64,000 nt of DNA from RFPW01 sp040401595 (GTDB lineage: Bacteria > Pseudomonadota > Gammaproteobacteria > Burkholderiales > Burkholderiaceae_E). The notes beneath the pieces were generated by a model. It had not been told where the DNA came from, did not search any database, and worked only from the letters and a program-made list of their open reading frames with translations. The position numbers and the translations under genes were made by a program. Below, piece after piece: positions 24,982 through 32,702 of this stretch (position 1 is the stretch's first letter; each line of letters begins with the position of its first letter). The stretch spans positions 1 to 64,000 of the forward strand of contig JBBAOE010000005.1 of assembly GCA_040401595.1 (NCBI GenBank). Reading direction: 5' to 3'.

Positions 24982-25644
24982 TCATTTGGACCCGGGATGC
25001 GTTCGGCGCGGGCCTGCCGTCGCGCCGGGGCGATGGGTTCGCATGTCGGTTGGCGGTTCGGAATGCCCATTGCTCGAATGGCTCTTCGCCCCAGCATGGG
25101 GCGCATTCGCGGCCGTAGCGGGTTGCGCCGTCGCCTTTTTACCGCCGAATGCCTCACCAAATGGATCACTGAACGGGGCTGTGAAGGCAGAAGCGAAGGG
25201 CGACTTGAAGACAGATCCAAAGATGGACTGGAGCGCAGAATTGAGCGGGAAGGGAAAAGGAGAGTTCGCCTCATTCTGCTGATCGCCTGTCAAGCCCTCG
25301 GCGATCGAACCCATTTTGGTCGCACCCCCGCGCCAATGCTGGTCGAGGATATTGGAGAGCCCGGTTCCGGTGGACTGGATAATCTGAATCGATTCATTCT
25401 GGTAACTCATGAGGGTATCCATCATGGGCTTTCCCATCGCGCCAACAACCGAAAGGAAGTCCTGCGGTTCGTTCAGTTCTCCGATCCGGCGGGTCTGCTC
25501 CAGGCTCCCGTCAAACAGCGACCTCATCACGTCGAGCTGAAGCGCTACCCAGCGTTCGACGCCCGTCATCGTGGTGACGGAAAGATCTGCCCATGTTGTC
25601 ATCGCTGTTTTTTGATAGTCCATCACCTGTTCGGCAGTATTCAT
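24982..25644 (-). CDS. Phasin family protein (PHA granule-associated)
   Basis: The 220-residue protein starts at ATG 25644 (MNTAEQVMDYQKTAMTTWADL); the frame extends further upstream but without homology. The N-terminal 120 residues are amphipathic helix typical of phasins. The middle part has repeated Phe-Pro-Ala/Ser segments (FKSPFASAFTAPFSDPFG), and the last 45 residues are Ala/His/Pro-rich and basic. Phasins coat polyhydroxyalkanoate granules and control their number. With the PhaC-like gene at the start of the window this supports PHA storage. Confidence 0.8.
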   Translation of the reverse strand: MNTAEQVMDYQKTAMTTWADLSVTTMTGVERWVALQLDVMRSLFDGSLEQTRRIGELNEPQDFLSVVGAMGKPMMDTLMSYQNESIQIIQSTGTGLSNILDQHWRGGATKMGSIAEGLTGDQQNEANSPFPFPLNSALQSIFGSVFKSPFASAFTAPFSDPFGEAFGGKKATAQPATAANAPHAGAKSHSSNGHSEPPTDMRTHRPGATAGPRRTHPGSK

Positions 25645-25667
25645 GGCTTGCGCTCCGTGCGAGGTCG

Positions 25668-25707
25668 GGGGTAACGGGGTAACGGGATAACGGCATAAGG
25701 GGATAAG
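25668..25707. repeat. 8-bp imperfect tandem repeat, GGGGTAAC type (5 copies)
   Basis: Five head-to-tail units read GGGGTAAC, GGGGTAAC, GGGATAAC, GGCATAAG and GGGATAAG, followed by a G run. They lie in the 77-bp space between the divergent phasin and DUF423 genes, where promoters of both must be. The unit is not a multiple of three and is not coding. Confidence 0.7.
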
Positions 25708-25721
25708 GGGGGGATGAATCA

Positions 25722-26156
25722 GTGAACCATTCGGAGAGTCCGTTGAATCCACAGTTGAACAATTGGCCCGGCCTTGCCCGAGGGCTTGTAGCGATTGGCG
25801 CAGTGCTGGCCGGCGTTTCGGTCGCTGCAGGTGCGTTTGGAACACACGGGCTCCGGAATATCCTGGAACCCAGCGCGCTCATGCTCTGGAGGACGGCCGT
25901 CGATTATCAAATGCATCATGCCATCGGGATCCTCATCCTAGGGCTTTCAGCAGTTGTCGTTCCCGAAGAGCGCCATGGTCCACTGCGCCAGGTAGCCGCC
26001 GCCTTGCTCCTGGGTCTTGCGGTCTTTTGCGGCAGCCTTTACGCCCTGGCACTGGGTGCTCCACGTGCTCTGGGGTTATTCACCCCGCTGGGCGGTGGAT
26101 TACTGCTGCTCGGTTGGCTGCGCTGGGCACATGCTGTCTTTCGACGTCGCACCTGA
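25722..26156 (+). CDS. DUF423 family membrane protein (YgdD-like)
   Basis: A 144-residue inner membrane protein, starting at GTG 25722. It has four hydrophobic segments; the first carries the family mark AIGAVLAGVSVAAGAFGTHGL, and the second begins YQMHHAIGILILGL. The function is unknown; YgdD-type proteins are small membrane proteins. The last 57 bp overlap the 3' end of the convergent ftsH-like gene. It is divergent from the phasin gene. Confidence 0.88.
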   Translation: MNHSESPLNPQLNNWPGLARGLVAIGAVLAGVSVAAGAFGTHGLRNILEPSALMLWRTAVDYQMHHAIGILILGLSAVVVPEERHGPLRQVAAALLLGLAVFCGSLYALALGAPRALGLFTPLGGGLLLLGWLRWAHAVFRRRT

Positions 26157-27959
26157 TGCGTCCTGATCTGCGAGTTCCAGGAGCTGTCGAAAGTCGTCGG
26201 CACTGAGGGTTTCCCGCGCCAGCAACGCATTGGCCACCGCATGCACCCGAGTGACATGGGCCTTCAGAATCCCGTGTGCGCGCTCGCTGGCGGCAATGAC
26301 GAGCGCACGGACTTCCAGATCGGCTGCCATCCGCAGGGCATCGGCCAATAGGGGAGTCGTCGTCAGATTCTGCACGTCACCGATCACCATCGGCCCGAGT
26401 GCTTCGCCCATTCCGTAGTTGAAAACAAGGTCCCGGGCGATGGCCGTGGCTCGCTGAAAATCCTGGGTTGCCCCGGTCGTGATCTGACCCAGAAAAAGCG
26501 CTTCCGCTGCGCGCCCGGCGCAGAGCAGGGTCATGGACGCATCAAGTCTCGAACGGCTGACCGAATGCCGATCACCGTCGGGCAGTTGCATCATCATGCC
26601 AAGCGCCCCGCCGCGCGCAATGATGGTGATCTTGTGGACTGGATCGCAATCGGGTGCAAGGGCCTGAGCAACGATCGCATGACCCGTCTCGTGGTAGGCA
26701 ATCAACCGTCGCTCAGACTCGAGAATCGAAAACGATTTTCGTTCCGATCCGAGTAACAATCGGTCGCGGGCGCCTTCAAACGCGCTCATGGTGACTTCGC
26801 TGATACCCCGCCGGGCCGCCTGCACAGCGGCTTCGTTGGCCAAGCCTGCGAGTTCGGCGCCTGAAAGTCCAGCGGTCGCCCGAGCCAGCATGTCAACGAC
26901 GACGTCTTTGGCGATCGGCATCCGGTTCAGATAGATACTCAGAATCTGCGATCGCCCCGCCAGGTCCGGTAGGCCCACATAGATGTGGCGATCTAAACGA
27001 CCGGGGCGAAGGAGCGCCGGATCGAGGATTTCGGAGCGATTGCTCGCAGCAATCAGAATGATTCCAGTCGAGGCATCAAAACCGTCCATCTCAACCAACA
27101 ACTGATTGAGCGTGCTTTCGCGTTCCTCACCGCCTCCTGGGGCAGCTGAACCATTGCGCACCCGACCGACCGCATCGATTTCGTCAATAAAAACGATACA
27201 AGGCGCCTCCTGGCGGGCCTGCGCGAACAGATCACGGACGCGGGAAGCCCCAACACCGACGTACATCTCGACAAAATCGGATCCGCTGACCGCGAAAAAC
27301 GGTACCTTGGCCTCGCCTGCGATGGCGCGTGCCAACAGCGTTTTACCCGTCCCTGGCGGGCCAAAGAGGAGGGCGCCCTTGGGGATACGGCCACCGAGGC
27401 GCGACAAACGTTCGGGCTCTCGCAGGAACATCACGAACTCTTCAAGCTCACCCTTGGCCTCGTCGCACCCTGCGACATCGCTGAACCGCACCAGAGGCCG
27501 CTCGTGCGAAATGCCGCGAAGTCTCTGTTTGCCAAGTCCAGCCAAGGGTTGTTTGGTTCGTGCCAGGCGGCGACGCGTGCGCAGCAAGATCCACCCAACG
27601 ACGGTCAACATCGCAATGGGCACCAGAGTGTTGAACGCCTCCCGGGCAGGCAGTTCGCGCTCGTCCAGAATCTCGATCGATGCACCCGACCGCATCAGGT
27701 CCGCGATTAGCCACGGATCATCCGGGATTCTCGTGCTCACTATCGAGCCATCGAGCGTATGGCCCCGCAATTGCGTCCCTCGGATCTCGACGTCCCGAAG
27801 CTGGCGGTTCTGGGCCAATCGAAGCAGGGCGGAGTAAGGGAGAGGCTGCGCTGCGACAGGCACATCCCAAGTTTGAAACAAGAGCGCACCGAAGAACAGG
27901 CAAACGGCGGCAGCACATGCGAGACGAGCGTGATTTCGGGTCATCAACGAAGATTCCAT
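26100..27959 (-). CDS. ftsH: FtsH-family ATP-dependent zinc metalloprotease
   Basis: A 619-residue membrane AAA protease. Two transmembrane segments (about 11-29 and 110-126) frame a short periplasmic domain. The AAA domain has Walker A GPPGTGKT (200-207), pore loop FVEMYVGVG, Walker B CIVFIDE (254-260) and arginine-finger region LLRPGRLDR. The protease domain has HETGH (423-427), with Asp500 in TTGATQDFQRAT as likely third zinc ligand. It is not next to rlmE, folP or glmM, the usual ftsH neighbours, so it may be a second copy. ATG 27944 is an alternative start. The 3' end overlaps DUF423 by 57 bp. Confidence 0.9.
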   Translation of the reverse strand: MESSLMTRNHARLACAAAVCLFFGALLFQTWDVPVAAQPLPYSALLRLAQNRQLRDVEIRGTQLRGHTLDGSIVSTRIPDDPWLIADLMRSGASIEILDERELPAREAFNTLVPIAMLTVVGWILLRTRRRLARTKQPLAGLGKQRLRGISHERPLVRFSDVAGCDEAKGELEEFVMFLREPERLSRLGGRIPKGALLFGPPGTGKTLLARAIAGEAKVPFFAVSGSDFVEMYVGVGASRVRDLFAQARQEAPCIVFIDEIDAVGRVRNGSAAPGGGEERESTLNQLLVEMDGFDASTGIILIAASNRSEILDPALLRPGRLDRHIYVGLPDLAGRSQILSIYLNRMPIAKDVVVDMLARATAGLSGAELAGLANEAAVQAARRGISEVTMSAFEGARDRLLLGSERKSFSILESERRLIAYHETGHAIVAQALAPDCDPVHKITIIARGGALGMMMQLPDGDRHSVSRSRLDASMTLLCAGRAAEALFLGQITTGATQDFQRATAIARDLVFNYGMGEALGPMVIGDVQNLTTTPLLADALRMAADLEVRALVIAASERAHGILKAHVTRVHAVANALLARETLSADDFRQLLELADQDASGATSKDSMCPAQPTEQQ

Positions 27960-28183
27960 GTCGTCGGCACACTTGCCAAAGTTGCAACCGATGAGCGGAA
28001 GACCACGCAAGCGAGACGGCGCAATTTGGCCCCGGCCCAGTGTTGACGGGCCTCTGCAATCCGAGGCACAATATGTTGCGAATTTGACGCACTATCATTC
28101 TTGATCGCCAAATCAAAAAAAGAGGTGCACAATCAGCCTTTCACTTACCAAAGGACCGCAAGGTCCATGCATCGGAGTCCCAC

Positions 28184-28797
28184 TTGGGCAAGAAGCTTTA
28201 CGTCGGCAACCTTAGCTACAGTACGACCAGCGAGGATCTGCAACAACTTTGTTCGGAACACGGCAGCGTAGTATCCGCACAGGTCATCATGGATCGCGAA
28301 AGCGGTCGTTCTAAAGGTTTCGGCTTTGTCGAAATGGGCACTGACGAAGAGGCTCAGGCCGCAATCAGTGCACTCAACGGTCGCGCCGTTGGTGGACGCA
28401 ACCTGCGCGTCAACGAGTCGATCCCACAAGCTCCTCGTAGCGGCGGTGGCGGCGGCNNNNNNNNNNNNNNNNNNNNNNNNNNNNNNNNNNNNNNNNNNNN
28501 NNNNNNNNNNNNNNNNNNNNNNNNNNNNNNNNNNNNNNNNNNNNNNNNNNNNNNNNCCTGCGCGTCAACGAGTCGATCCCACAAGCTCCTCGTAGCGGCG
28601 GTGGCGGCGGCTTTGGCGGCGGCGGCGGTGGTGGCGGCTTCGGCGGTCGTCGCAGCGGTGGCGGTGGTGGTAGCGGCGGTGGCGGCTACGGCGGTGGCGG
28701 TGGCGGCGGCGGCTACGGTGGTGGTGGCGGCGGCTACGGCGGTGGTGGCAGCGGCGGTGGCGGCTACGGTGGTGGCGGCGGCGGATCGCGCTACTGA
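28184..28797 (+). CDS. RNA-binding protein: RRM domain plus Gly-rich tail (interrupted by assembly gap)
   Basis: The start is TTG 28184, with GGAG six bases before. Residues 1-80 are one RRM: RNP2 KLYVGNLSY near the start and RNP1 RSKGFGFVEM at about residue 44. After VNESIPQAPRSGGGGG the N run interrupts; past the gap the same frame text repeats (55 bp) and continues as Gly-rich repeats with Phe, Tyr and Ser (YGGGGG type), ending SRY at 28795-28797. Collapsing the repeat and gap gives an unbroken protein of about 150 residues. Such RRM-Gly proteins bind RNA, often as cold- or stress-induced factors. A possible promoter is TTGACG (28043) with CACAAT 18 bp later. Confidence 0.88.
28402..28456 (+). 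repeat. 55-bp sequence identical to 28557-28611 (contig-end overlap)
   Basis: Bases 28402-28456 and 28557-28611 are identical over 55 bp and border the second N run. They code for the end of the RRM domain, which should occur once; the duplication is an assembly artefact. Confidence 0.9.
28457..28556. other. Assembly gap (100 N) inside the RRM protein gene
   Basis: Exactly 100 N. Because the flanks share 55 bp, the simplest repair is to remove 155 bp, which restores the reading frame between the RRM domain and the Gly-rich tail. The low-complexity GGC repeats explain why assembly stopped here. Confidence 0.95.
28557..28611 (+). repeat. 55-bp sequence identical to 28402-28456 (contig-end overlap)
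   Basis: Second member of the pair bordering the N run in the RRM gene. Confidence 0.9.
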
Positions 28798-28851
28798 TCA
28801 ACCCGCTTTGAGCCCTTCCTGCTGAGCAGGAGGGGTACTGCGTGATTCAAG

Positions 28852-28893
28852 AGGCTTCTTGCCCCCATTCCGTGGGGGTCTGAAGCCTTTGTT
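28852..28893 (+). terminator. Rho-independent terminator of the RRM gene
   Basis: AGGCTTC (28852-28858) pairs with GAAGCCT (28882-28888), and inside it CCCCCA pairs with TGGGGG, making a long stem with a short loop, followed by TTTGTT. It lies 55 bp after the RRM stop codon and touches the aroQ stop on the other strand. Confidence 0.8.
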
Positions 28894-29338
28894 ATTTGTG
28901 GGACAAGGCTTTGATGGCAAGGCAATAGCCTTCAAACCCCAGTCCAACAATGATGCCGGTCGCGACTGACGAGATCCACGAGTGATGCCTGAACGATTCC
29001 CGGGCATGAACGTTGGATAGATGGACTTCCATCAGGGGTAACGGCGCAACCGCCTTGATGGCATCGTGAAGCGCAATTGAAGTGTGCGTCAATGCGCCGG
29101 CATTGAGAATTACGCCCAGCAGATTGCCCGCCTTGTAGCGCGGGCCAGCCGCCTGGATCAGATCGATGAGCACGCCCTCATGATTTGTCTGGTGGCACTC
29201 GACGTCGCATTCCAGCGCTTTCGCTGTTTCAGCACACAAGGCTTCCAGCTCGGCCAGCGTCCCGGCGCCATAAGTCGACGGTTCGCGCAGACCCAGCAAA
29301 TTCAGATTGGGTCCGTTCAGAATAAGTATCGTGGCCAT
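28892..29338 (-). CDS. aroQ: 3-dehydroquinate dehydratase, type II
   Basis: A 148-residue enzyme of usual type II size. The start ATG 29338 gives MATILILNGPNLNLLGLREP with the catalytic Tyr region at PSTYGAG. Other marks are CHQTNHEGVLIDLIQ, the ILNAGALTHTSIAL active-site loop and EVHLSNVHARESFRHHSW with catalytic His. It dehydrates 3-dehydroquinate in the shikimate pathway. It stands alone here; accB/accC, frequent neighbours in related genomes, are absent. Confidence 0.95.
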   Translation of the reverse strand: MATILILNGPNLNLLGLREPSTYGAGTLAELEALCAETAKALECDVECHQTNHEGVLIDLIQAAGPRYKAGNLLGVILNAGALTHTSIALHDAIKAVAPLPLMEVHLSNVHARESFRHHSWISSVATGIIVGLGFEGYCLAIKALSHK

Positions 29339-29413
29339 GATGGTCGTTCCGCTGCGGCGAAGTCGGTTCCGCCTGGTCAATCGAAGCCCCATGATAGCGA
29401 ATCTATAACTGCG

Positions 29414-29419
29414 TATAAT
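29414..29419 (+). promoter_or_regulatory. Possible -10 element TATAAT in an AT-rich patch
   Basis: A perfect TATAAT sits in the most AT-rich stretch of the neighbourhood (29398-29440), upstream of the orphan gene at 29621. The -35 region is weak (TGATAG-like). If used, it gives a leader of roughly 195 bases that holds the two hairpins described separately. Confidence 0.3.
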
Positions 29420-29467
29420 GTATATTATGTAAACTTACCAATGGGACTGTTACCCGTCGGTCGTTCA

Positions 29468-29499
29468 GCGCCTTGGTTTGATCATCGTTGACCAGGCGC
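29468..29499 (+). other. Hairpin in the leader of the orphan gene
   Basis: GCGCCTTGGT (29468-29477) pairs with ACCAGGCGC (29491-29499), with one bulged base and a 13-base loop. No T-run follows, so it is not a simple terminator. It could be an RNA structure or an operator. Confidence 0.4.
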
Positions 29500-29559
29500 G
29501 ACTCAGGCACTGACTTGGCCGTTGACGCTTGTCAGGTGTTCTGCTCTGATACTGACCTA

Positions 29560-29579
29560 ATCAGAATTTGTGTTCTGAT
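29560..29579. promoter_or_regulatory. Inverted repeat ATCAGAA-6-TTCTGAT, candidate operator or RNA hairpin
   Basis: Perfect 7-bp arms with a 6-base spacer, 41 bp before the orphan gene start. Related TCTGA pieces occur around it (at about 29545 and 29612), which suggests a multi-site operator or a short structured leader. Confidence 0.4.
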
Positions 29580-29620
29580 GCCGCCTCCCATTCCTGACTT
29601 CCTTATTTCTGACTGAAGAC

Positions 29621-30160
29621 ATGTCTCCTGAAATTTTTCCCCAGTTGCGTGAATCCCTTGCTGCAGTGACCTTGCACTATCAGGCTCATCCCTTGAGATT
29701 CATGGGTGAAGGTGACCTCAAGGCGCTGGTTCATTATGAGTTGGCGCTGAGAATCGATGGCCCCTACGGCATTACCACCGCCGACACCAGTCGGCATGGG
29801 CAGGTCCATTGCGACTGGCCAGCCACGGTTTCGCGTAAATTCGATGTGGCCATCGCAGATGCGTCAGAAGCCGACTGGGCCGGTCATGCCAGCCCCCCGG
29901 TTCGCGTTGGCATCCTGACCCGTCTCTGGCTCCCCAATGCAACAACCGGCATCGGCCCGGATCTTGAAAGACTTCGGAACGCCGCTTCAGCCCGCCGCCC
30001 CTCAGATTTCACCGGGATCCTGATGGTGTTTTGCCATCCAGAAGTCTCCTGGAAAGCTTCGCTCGGCCTTTATCATCCCGGACCGGAGATCCATATTCCC
30101 CGCAATGGTTTCGAACTCCAGGTCGTGGACGCGACTGGCTGTCACGCCGCACTCATCTAG
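29621..30160 (+). CDS. Orphan hypothetical protein, possibly PD-(D/E)XK-like fold
   Basis: A 179-residue soluble protein, not recognised. It begins MSPEIFPQLRESLAAVTLHY; a helix FMGEGDLKALVHYELAL is followed by KFDVAIADAS, then GILTRLWLPN, GPDLERLRNA and TGILMVFCHPE. The order Glu-helix, Asp-strand, strand, Arg-helix, hydrophobic strand resembles PD-(D/E)XK nuclease domains, but the E-x-K strand (here GILTRLWL) lacks its acidic residue, so catalysis is doubtful. It has its own leader with hairpins and no co-directional partner; the pca cluster converges on it with a 21-bp gap. Confidence 0.55.
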   Translation: MSPEIFPQLRESLAAVTLHYQAHPLRFMGEGDLKALVHYELALRIDGPYGITTADTSRHGQVHCDWPATVSRKFDVAIADASEADWAGHASPPVRVGILTRLWLPNATTGIGPDLERLRNAASARRPSDFTGILMVFCHPEVSWKASLGLYHPGPEIHIPRNGFELQVVDATGCHAALI

Positions 30161-30181
30161 TCCGTCACCGTCCTGAGAGGG

Positions 30182-31384
30182 TCAGACGCGCTCCAGGATC
30201 AGGGCAATACCCTGCCCGACTCCGATGCACATCGTGCAGAGCGCGTAGCGTCCGCCAATCCGGTGCAACTGGTTGACCGCCGTCGTCGCCAGTCGTGCAC
30301 CGCTCGCGCCCAGGGGATGCCCCAGGGCGATAGCACCGCCATTCGGGTTAACCCGGGGGTCGTCATCCGCCAGACCGAGGTCTCGCAGAACCGCGAGGCC
30401 CTGGGCTGCAAAGGCTTCGTTGAGTTCGATCACGTCAAGATCGGCCAGCGTCATGCCTGTGAGCGCCAGCACCTTTCGGGTTGCCGGTGCCGGCCCGATG
30501 CCCATCACGCGCGGCGCAACCCCGGCCACAGCCATCCCAACGACTCTGGCGCGTGGCGTCAGGCCGTAACGTGCGGCGCTTTGCTCATCTGCAAGGAGAA
30601 TTGCGCAGGACCCGTCGTTGACCCCGGATGCATTACCCGCGGTAACCGTACCATCGGGGCGAACCACGCCCTTGAGCTTGGCCAGCGCTTCCAGACTGGT
30701 GGTTCGGGGGTGTTCGTCAACAGTTACGTGGATCGGGTCGCCTTTCTTCTGCGCAATGGTGACCGGGACGATTTCCTGATCGAAAAAACCACTCTGTTGC
30801 GCGGCAATCGCACGGGTCTGGCTAGCCAGCGCCATCCGGTCTTGCGAGGCGCGGTCAATCCCGTAATCCGTCGCGACGTTTTCGGCAGTTTCTGGCATGG
30901 AATCAACACCATACGCGGCTTTCATCGCGGGATTGATGAAGCGCCAGCCAATCGTGGTATCGAAAATAGCGTGATTGCGTGAAAACGCACTTTCCGCCTT
31001 GGGCATCACGAACGGTGCCCGGCTCATGCTCTCGACCCCGCCCGCAATCATCAATCCCATCTCACCTGCTCGAATGGCGCGCGCTGCAGTCCCGAGGGCA
31101 TCGAGTCCCGAGCCGCACAGGCGGTTGACCGTGGCCCCGGTGACTTCCAGCGGTAGACCAGCCAGCAGAGCGCTCATGCGGGCAACGTTTCGGTTGTCCT
31201 CGCCCGCCTGGTTTGCGCAACCATAAATGACATCGCCCAGGGCTGCCCAATCCACACCGGGGTGGCGGGCCATCAGCGCCCTCAGCGGGACGGCCCCGAG
31301 ATCGTCGGTTCGGACACTGGAAAGGGCTCCACCGTATCGACCAAATGGGGTTCGGACAGCATCACAGATCAGCGCTTGTTTCAT
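30182..31384 (-). CDS. pcaF: 3-oxoadipyl-CoA thiolase
   Basis: A 400-residue thiolase. Nucleophile Cys90 is in NRLCGSGLDA, His356 in IALGHPLGASGA and Cys386 in CTMCIGVGQG. The sequence follows PcaF closely (ICDAVRTPFGRYGGALSSVR, CANQAGEDNRNVARM, FDTTIGWRFINPAMK) rather than acetoacetyl-CoA thiolases. It cleaves 3-oxoadipyl-CoA to succinyl-CoA and acetyl-CoA, the last step of the beta-ketoadipate pathway. It starts inside the pcaJ stop codon (ATGA). Confidence 0.92.
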   Translation of the reverse strand: MKQALICDAVRTPFGRYGGALSSVRTDDLGAVPLRALMARHPGVDWAALGDVIYGCANQAGEDNRNVARMSALLAGLPLEVTGATVNRLCGSGLDALGTAARAIRAGEMGLMIAGGVESMSRAPFVMPKAESAFSRNHAIFDTTIGWRFINPAMKAAYGVDSMPETAENVATDYGIDRASQDRMALASQTRAIAAQQSGFFDQEIVPVTIAQKKGDPIHVTVDEHPRTTSLEALAKLKGVVRPDGTVTAGNASGVNDGSCAILLADEQSAARYGLTPRARVVGMAVAGVAPRVMGIGPAPATRKVLALTGMTLADLDVIELNEAFAAQGLAVLRDLGLADDDPRVNPNGGAIALGHPLGASGARLATTAVNQLHRIGGRYALCTMCIGVGQGIALILERV

Positions 31385-32034
31385 GACGTTTCCTCAATCA
31401 GTTGAATCGCGGTTTGACCTTGCAGGTCCTCGAAGCTCAGCCCGGCAACCCGCTCGATCACGAGGGCCGGCTTGCCCGGACGTAGGTCAATGACCGCCAG
31501 ATCGGTATAGACACGGCGCACGCAGCCGATGCCGGTCAGCGGGTAACGACAGGTCTGAACAAGCTTGCTCTCACCGCTCTTGGTGAGATGCTCCATCATG
31601 ACCACCGTGCGCTTCGCACCGATAGCCAGATCCATCGCGCCTCCGACCGCTGGAATCGCGTCTGCAGCGCCGGTATGCCAGTTCGCAAGATCCCCATCGG
31701 CAGACACTTGAAACGCGCCAAGCACGCAGAGATCAAGATGCCCTCCCCGCATCAGTGCGAAGCTGTCGGCATGGTGAAAGTAACTGCCGCCGGTAAGCAG
31801 CGTGACGGGCTGTTTGCCCGCGTTGATCAGGTCCCAGTCCTCTTCTCCAGGAGCTGGCGCAGGGCCCATGCCAAGGACGCCATTTTCGCTGTGCAGGAGA
31901 ACTTCCCGATCTGCCGGCAGATGATTGGCCACCAGGGTCGGCATCCCGATACCCAGATTCACCACCGCGCCTTCGGGAATGTCCCGTGCGATCCGTGCCG
32001 CGATCTCGTCACGACTCCATCCACGCAGGCTCAT
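31381..32034 (-). CDS. pcaJ: 3-oxoacid CoA-transferase, subunit B
   Basis: A 217-residue beta subunit. The catalytic Glu50 is in LLHSENGVLGMGP; the strand start VVNLGIGMPTLVANHL is also typical. With subunit A it moves CoA from succinyl-CoA to 3-oxoadipate (or another 3-oxo acid). The neighbouring pcaF points to 3-oxoadipate as the substrate. The start overlaps the subunit A stop and the stop overlaps pcaF, both as ATGA. Confidence 0.92.
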   Translation of the reverse strand: MSLRGWSRDEIAARIARDIPEGAVVNLGIGMPTLVANHLPADREVLLHSENGVLGMGPAPAPGEEDWDLINAGKQPVTLLTGGSYFHHADSFALMRGGHLDLCVLGAFQVSADGDLANWHTGAADAIPAVGGAMDLAIGAKRTVVMMEHLTKSGESKLVQTCRYPLTGIGCVRRVYTDLAVIDLRPGKPALVIERVAGLSFEDLQGQTAIQLIEETS

Positions 32035-32702
32035 GCGCCCTCCTTCACCTGAATCACCCGCTTCACGTAGAGCGCAGGCGTCACGACCATCTCGGGATCA
32101 ATCGCGCCCAGCGGCACGATAGTTCGCACTTGGGCAACGGTGATGCGCGCAGCCATCGCCATGATCGGGCCAAAATTTCGGGCCGTTTTGCGGTAGGTCA
32201 AATTCCCCCAGCGGTCGGCCTGCTCGGCCATAATCAAGGAAAAGTCAGCATGAATGGGATATTCCAGCACATAGTCGCGATCGCCAATCCGCCGGGTTTC
32301 CTTGCCCTCGGCGAGCGGGGTTCCCGCTCCGGTGGGCGTAAAGAATGCCCCAATCCCCGCGCCGGCAGCCCGAATCCGTTCGGCCAGATTGCCCTGGGGA
32401 ATTAGCTCGAGCTCGATTTCCCCGCGTCGATAAAGCCCATCAAACACATGGGAGTCAATCTGCCTGGGGTACGAGCACAGGAGCTTGCGAACCCGTCGGG
32501 CCTTGAGCAGTGCGGCCAGCCCAGTTTCTCCGTTACCGGCGTTGTTATTGACGATTACCAGATCACGTGCGCCCTGCTCGACCAGCGCTTCAATCAGGGC
32601 CGAAGGTTGGCCTGCGCCGCCAAACCCGCCGATCATGATCGTGTCGCCGTCCTGCACCCCGGCCAGCGCCGCCTGCAATGAATCTACCAGTTTATTGATC
32701 AT
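32031..32702 (-). CDS. pcaI: 3-oxoacid CoA-transferase, subunit A
   Basis: A 223-residue alpha subunit. It has the family motif TIMIGGFGGAGQPSALIEAL near residue 20, the CoA-binding GAFFTPTGAGTPLAEGKE and the C-terminal DPEMVVTPALYVKRV. It forms a complex with the product of the next gene. Its ATG overlaps the stop of the fpr gene (ATGA at 32702-32699), so the oxidoreductase gene and the pca genes are translationally coupled. Confidence 0.92.
   Translation of the reverse strand: MINKLVDSLQAALAGVQDGDTIMIGGFGGAGQPSALIEALVEQGARDLVIVNNNAGNGETGLAALLKARRVRKLLCSYPRQIDSHVFDGLYRRGEIELELIPQGNLAERIRAAGAGIGAFFTPTGAGTPLAEGKETRRIGDRDYVLEYPIHADFSLIMAEQADRWGNLTYRKTARNFGPIMAMAARITVAQVRTIVPLGAIDPEMVVTPALYVKRVIQVKEGA

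Noticed and set aside
28326..28825. Open frames reading through the second N gap with Ala/Val-rich tails
   Set aside because: They depend on the artificial 155-bp insert. The correct frame is the Gly-rich one that joins the RRM domain.
29393..29620. A known riboswitch class before the orphan gene
   Set aside because: The hairpins are real but I see no conserved core of any class I can name, so only a generic structured leader is reported.
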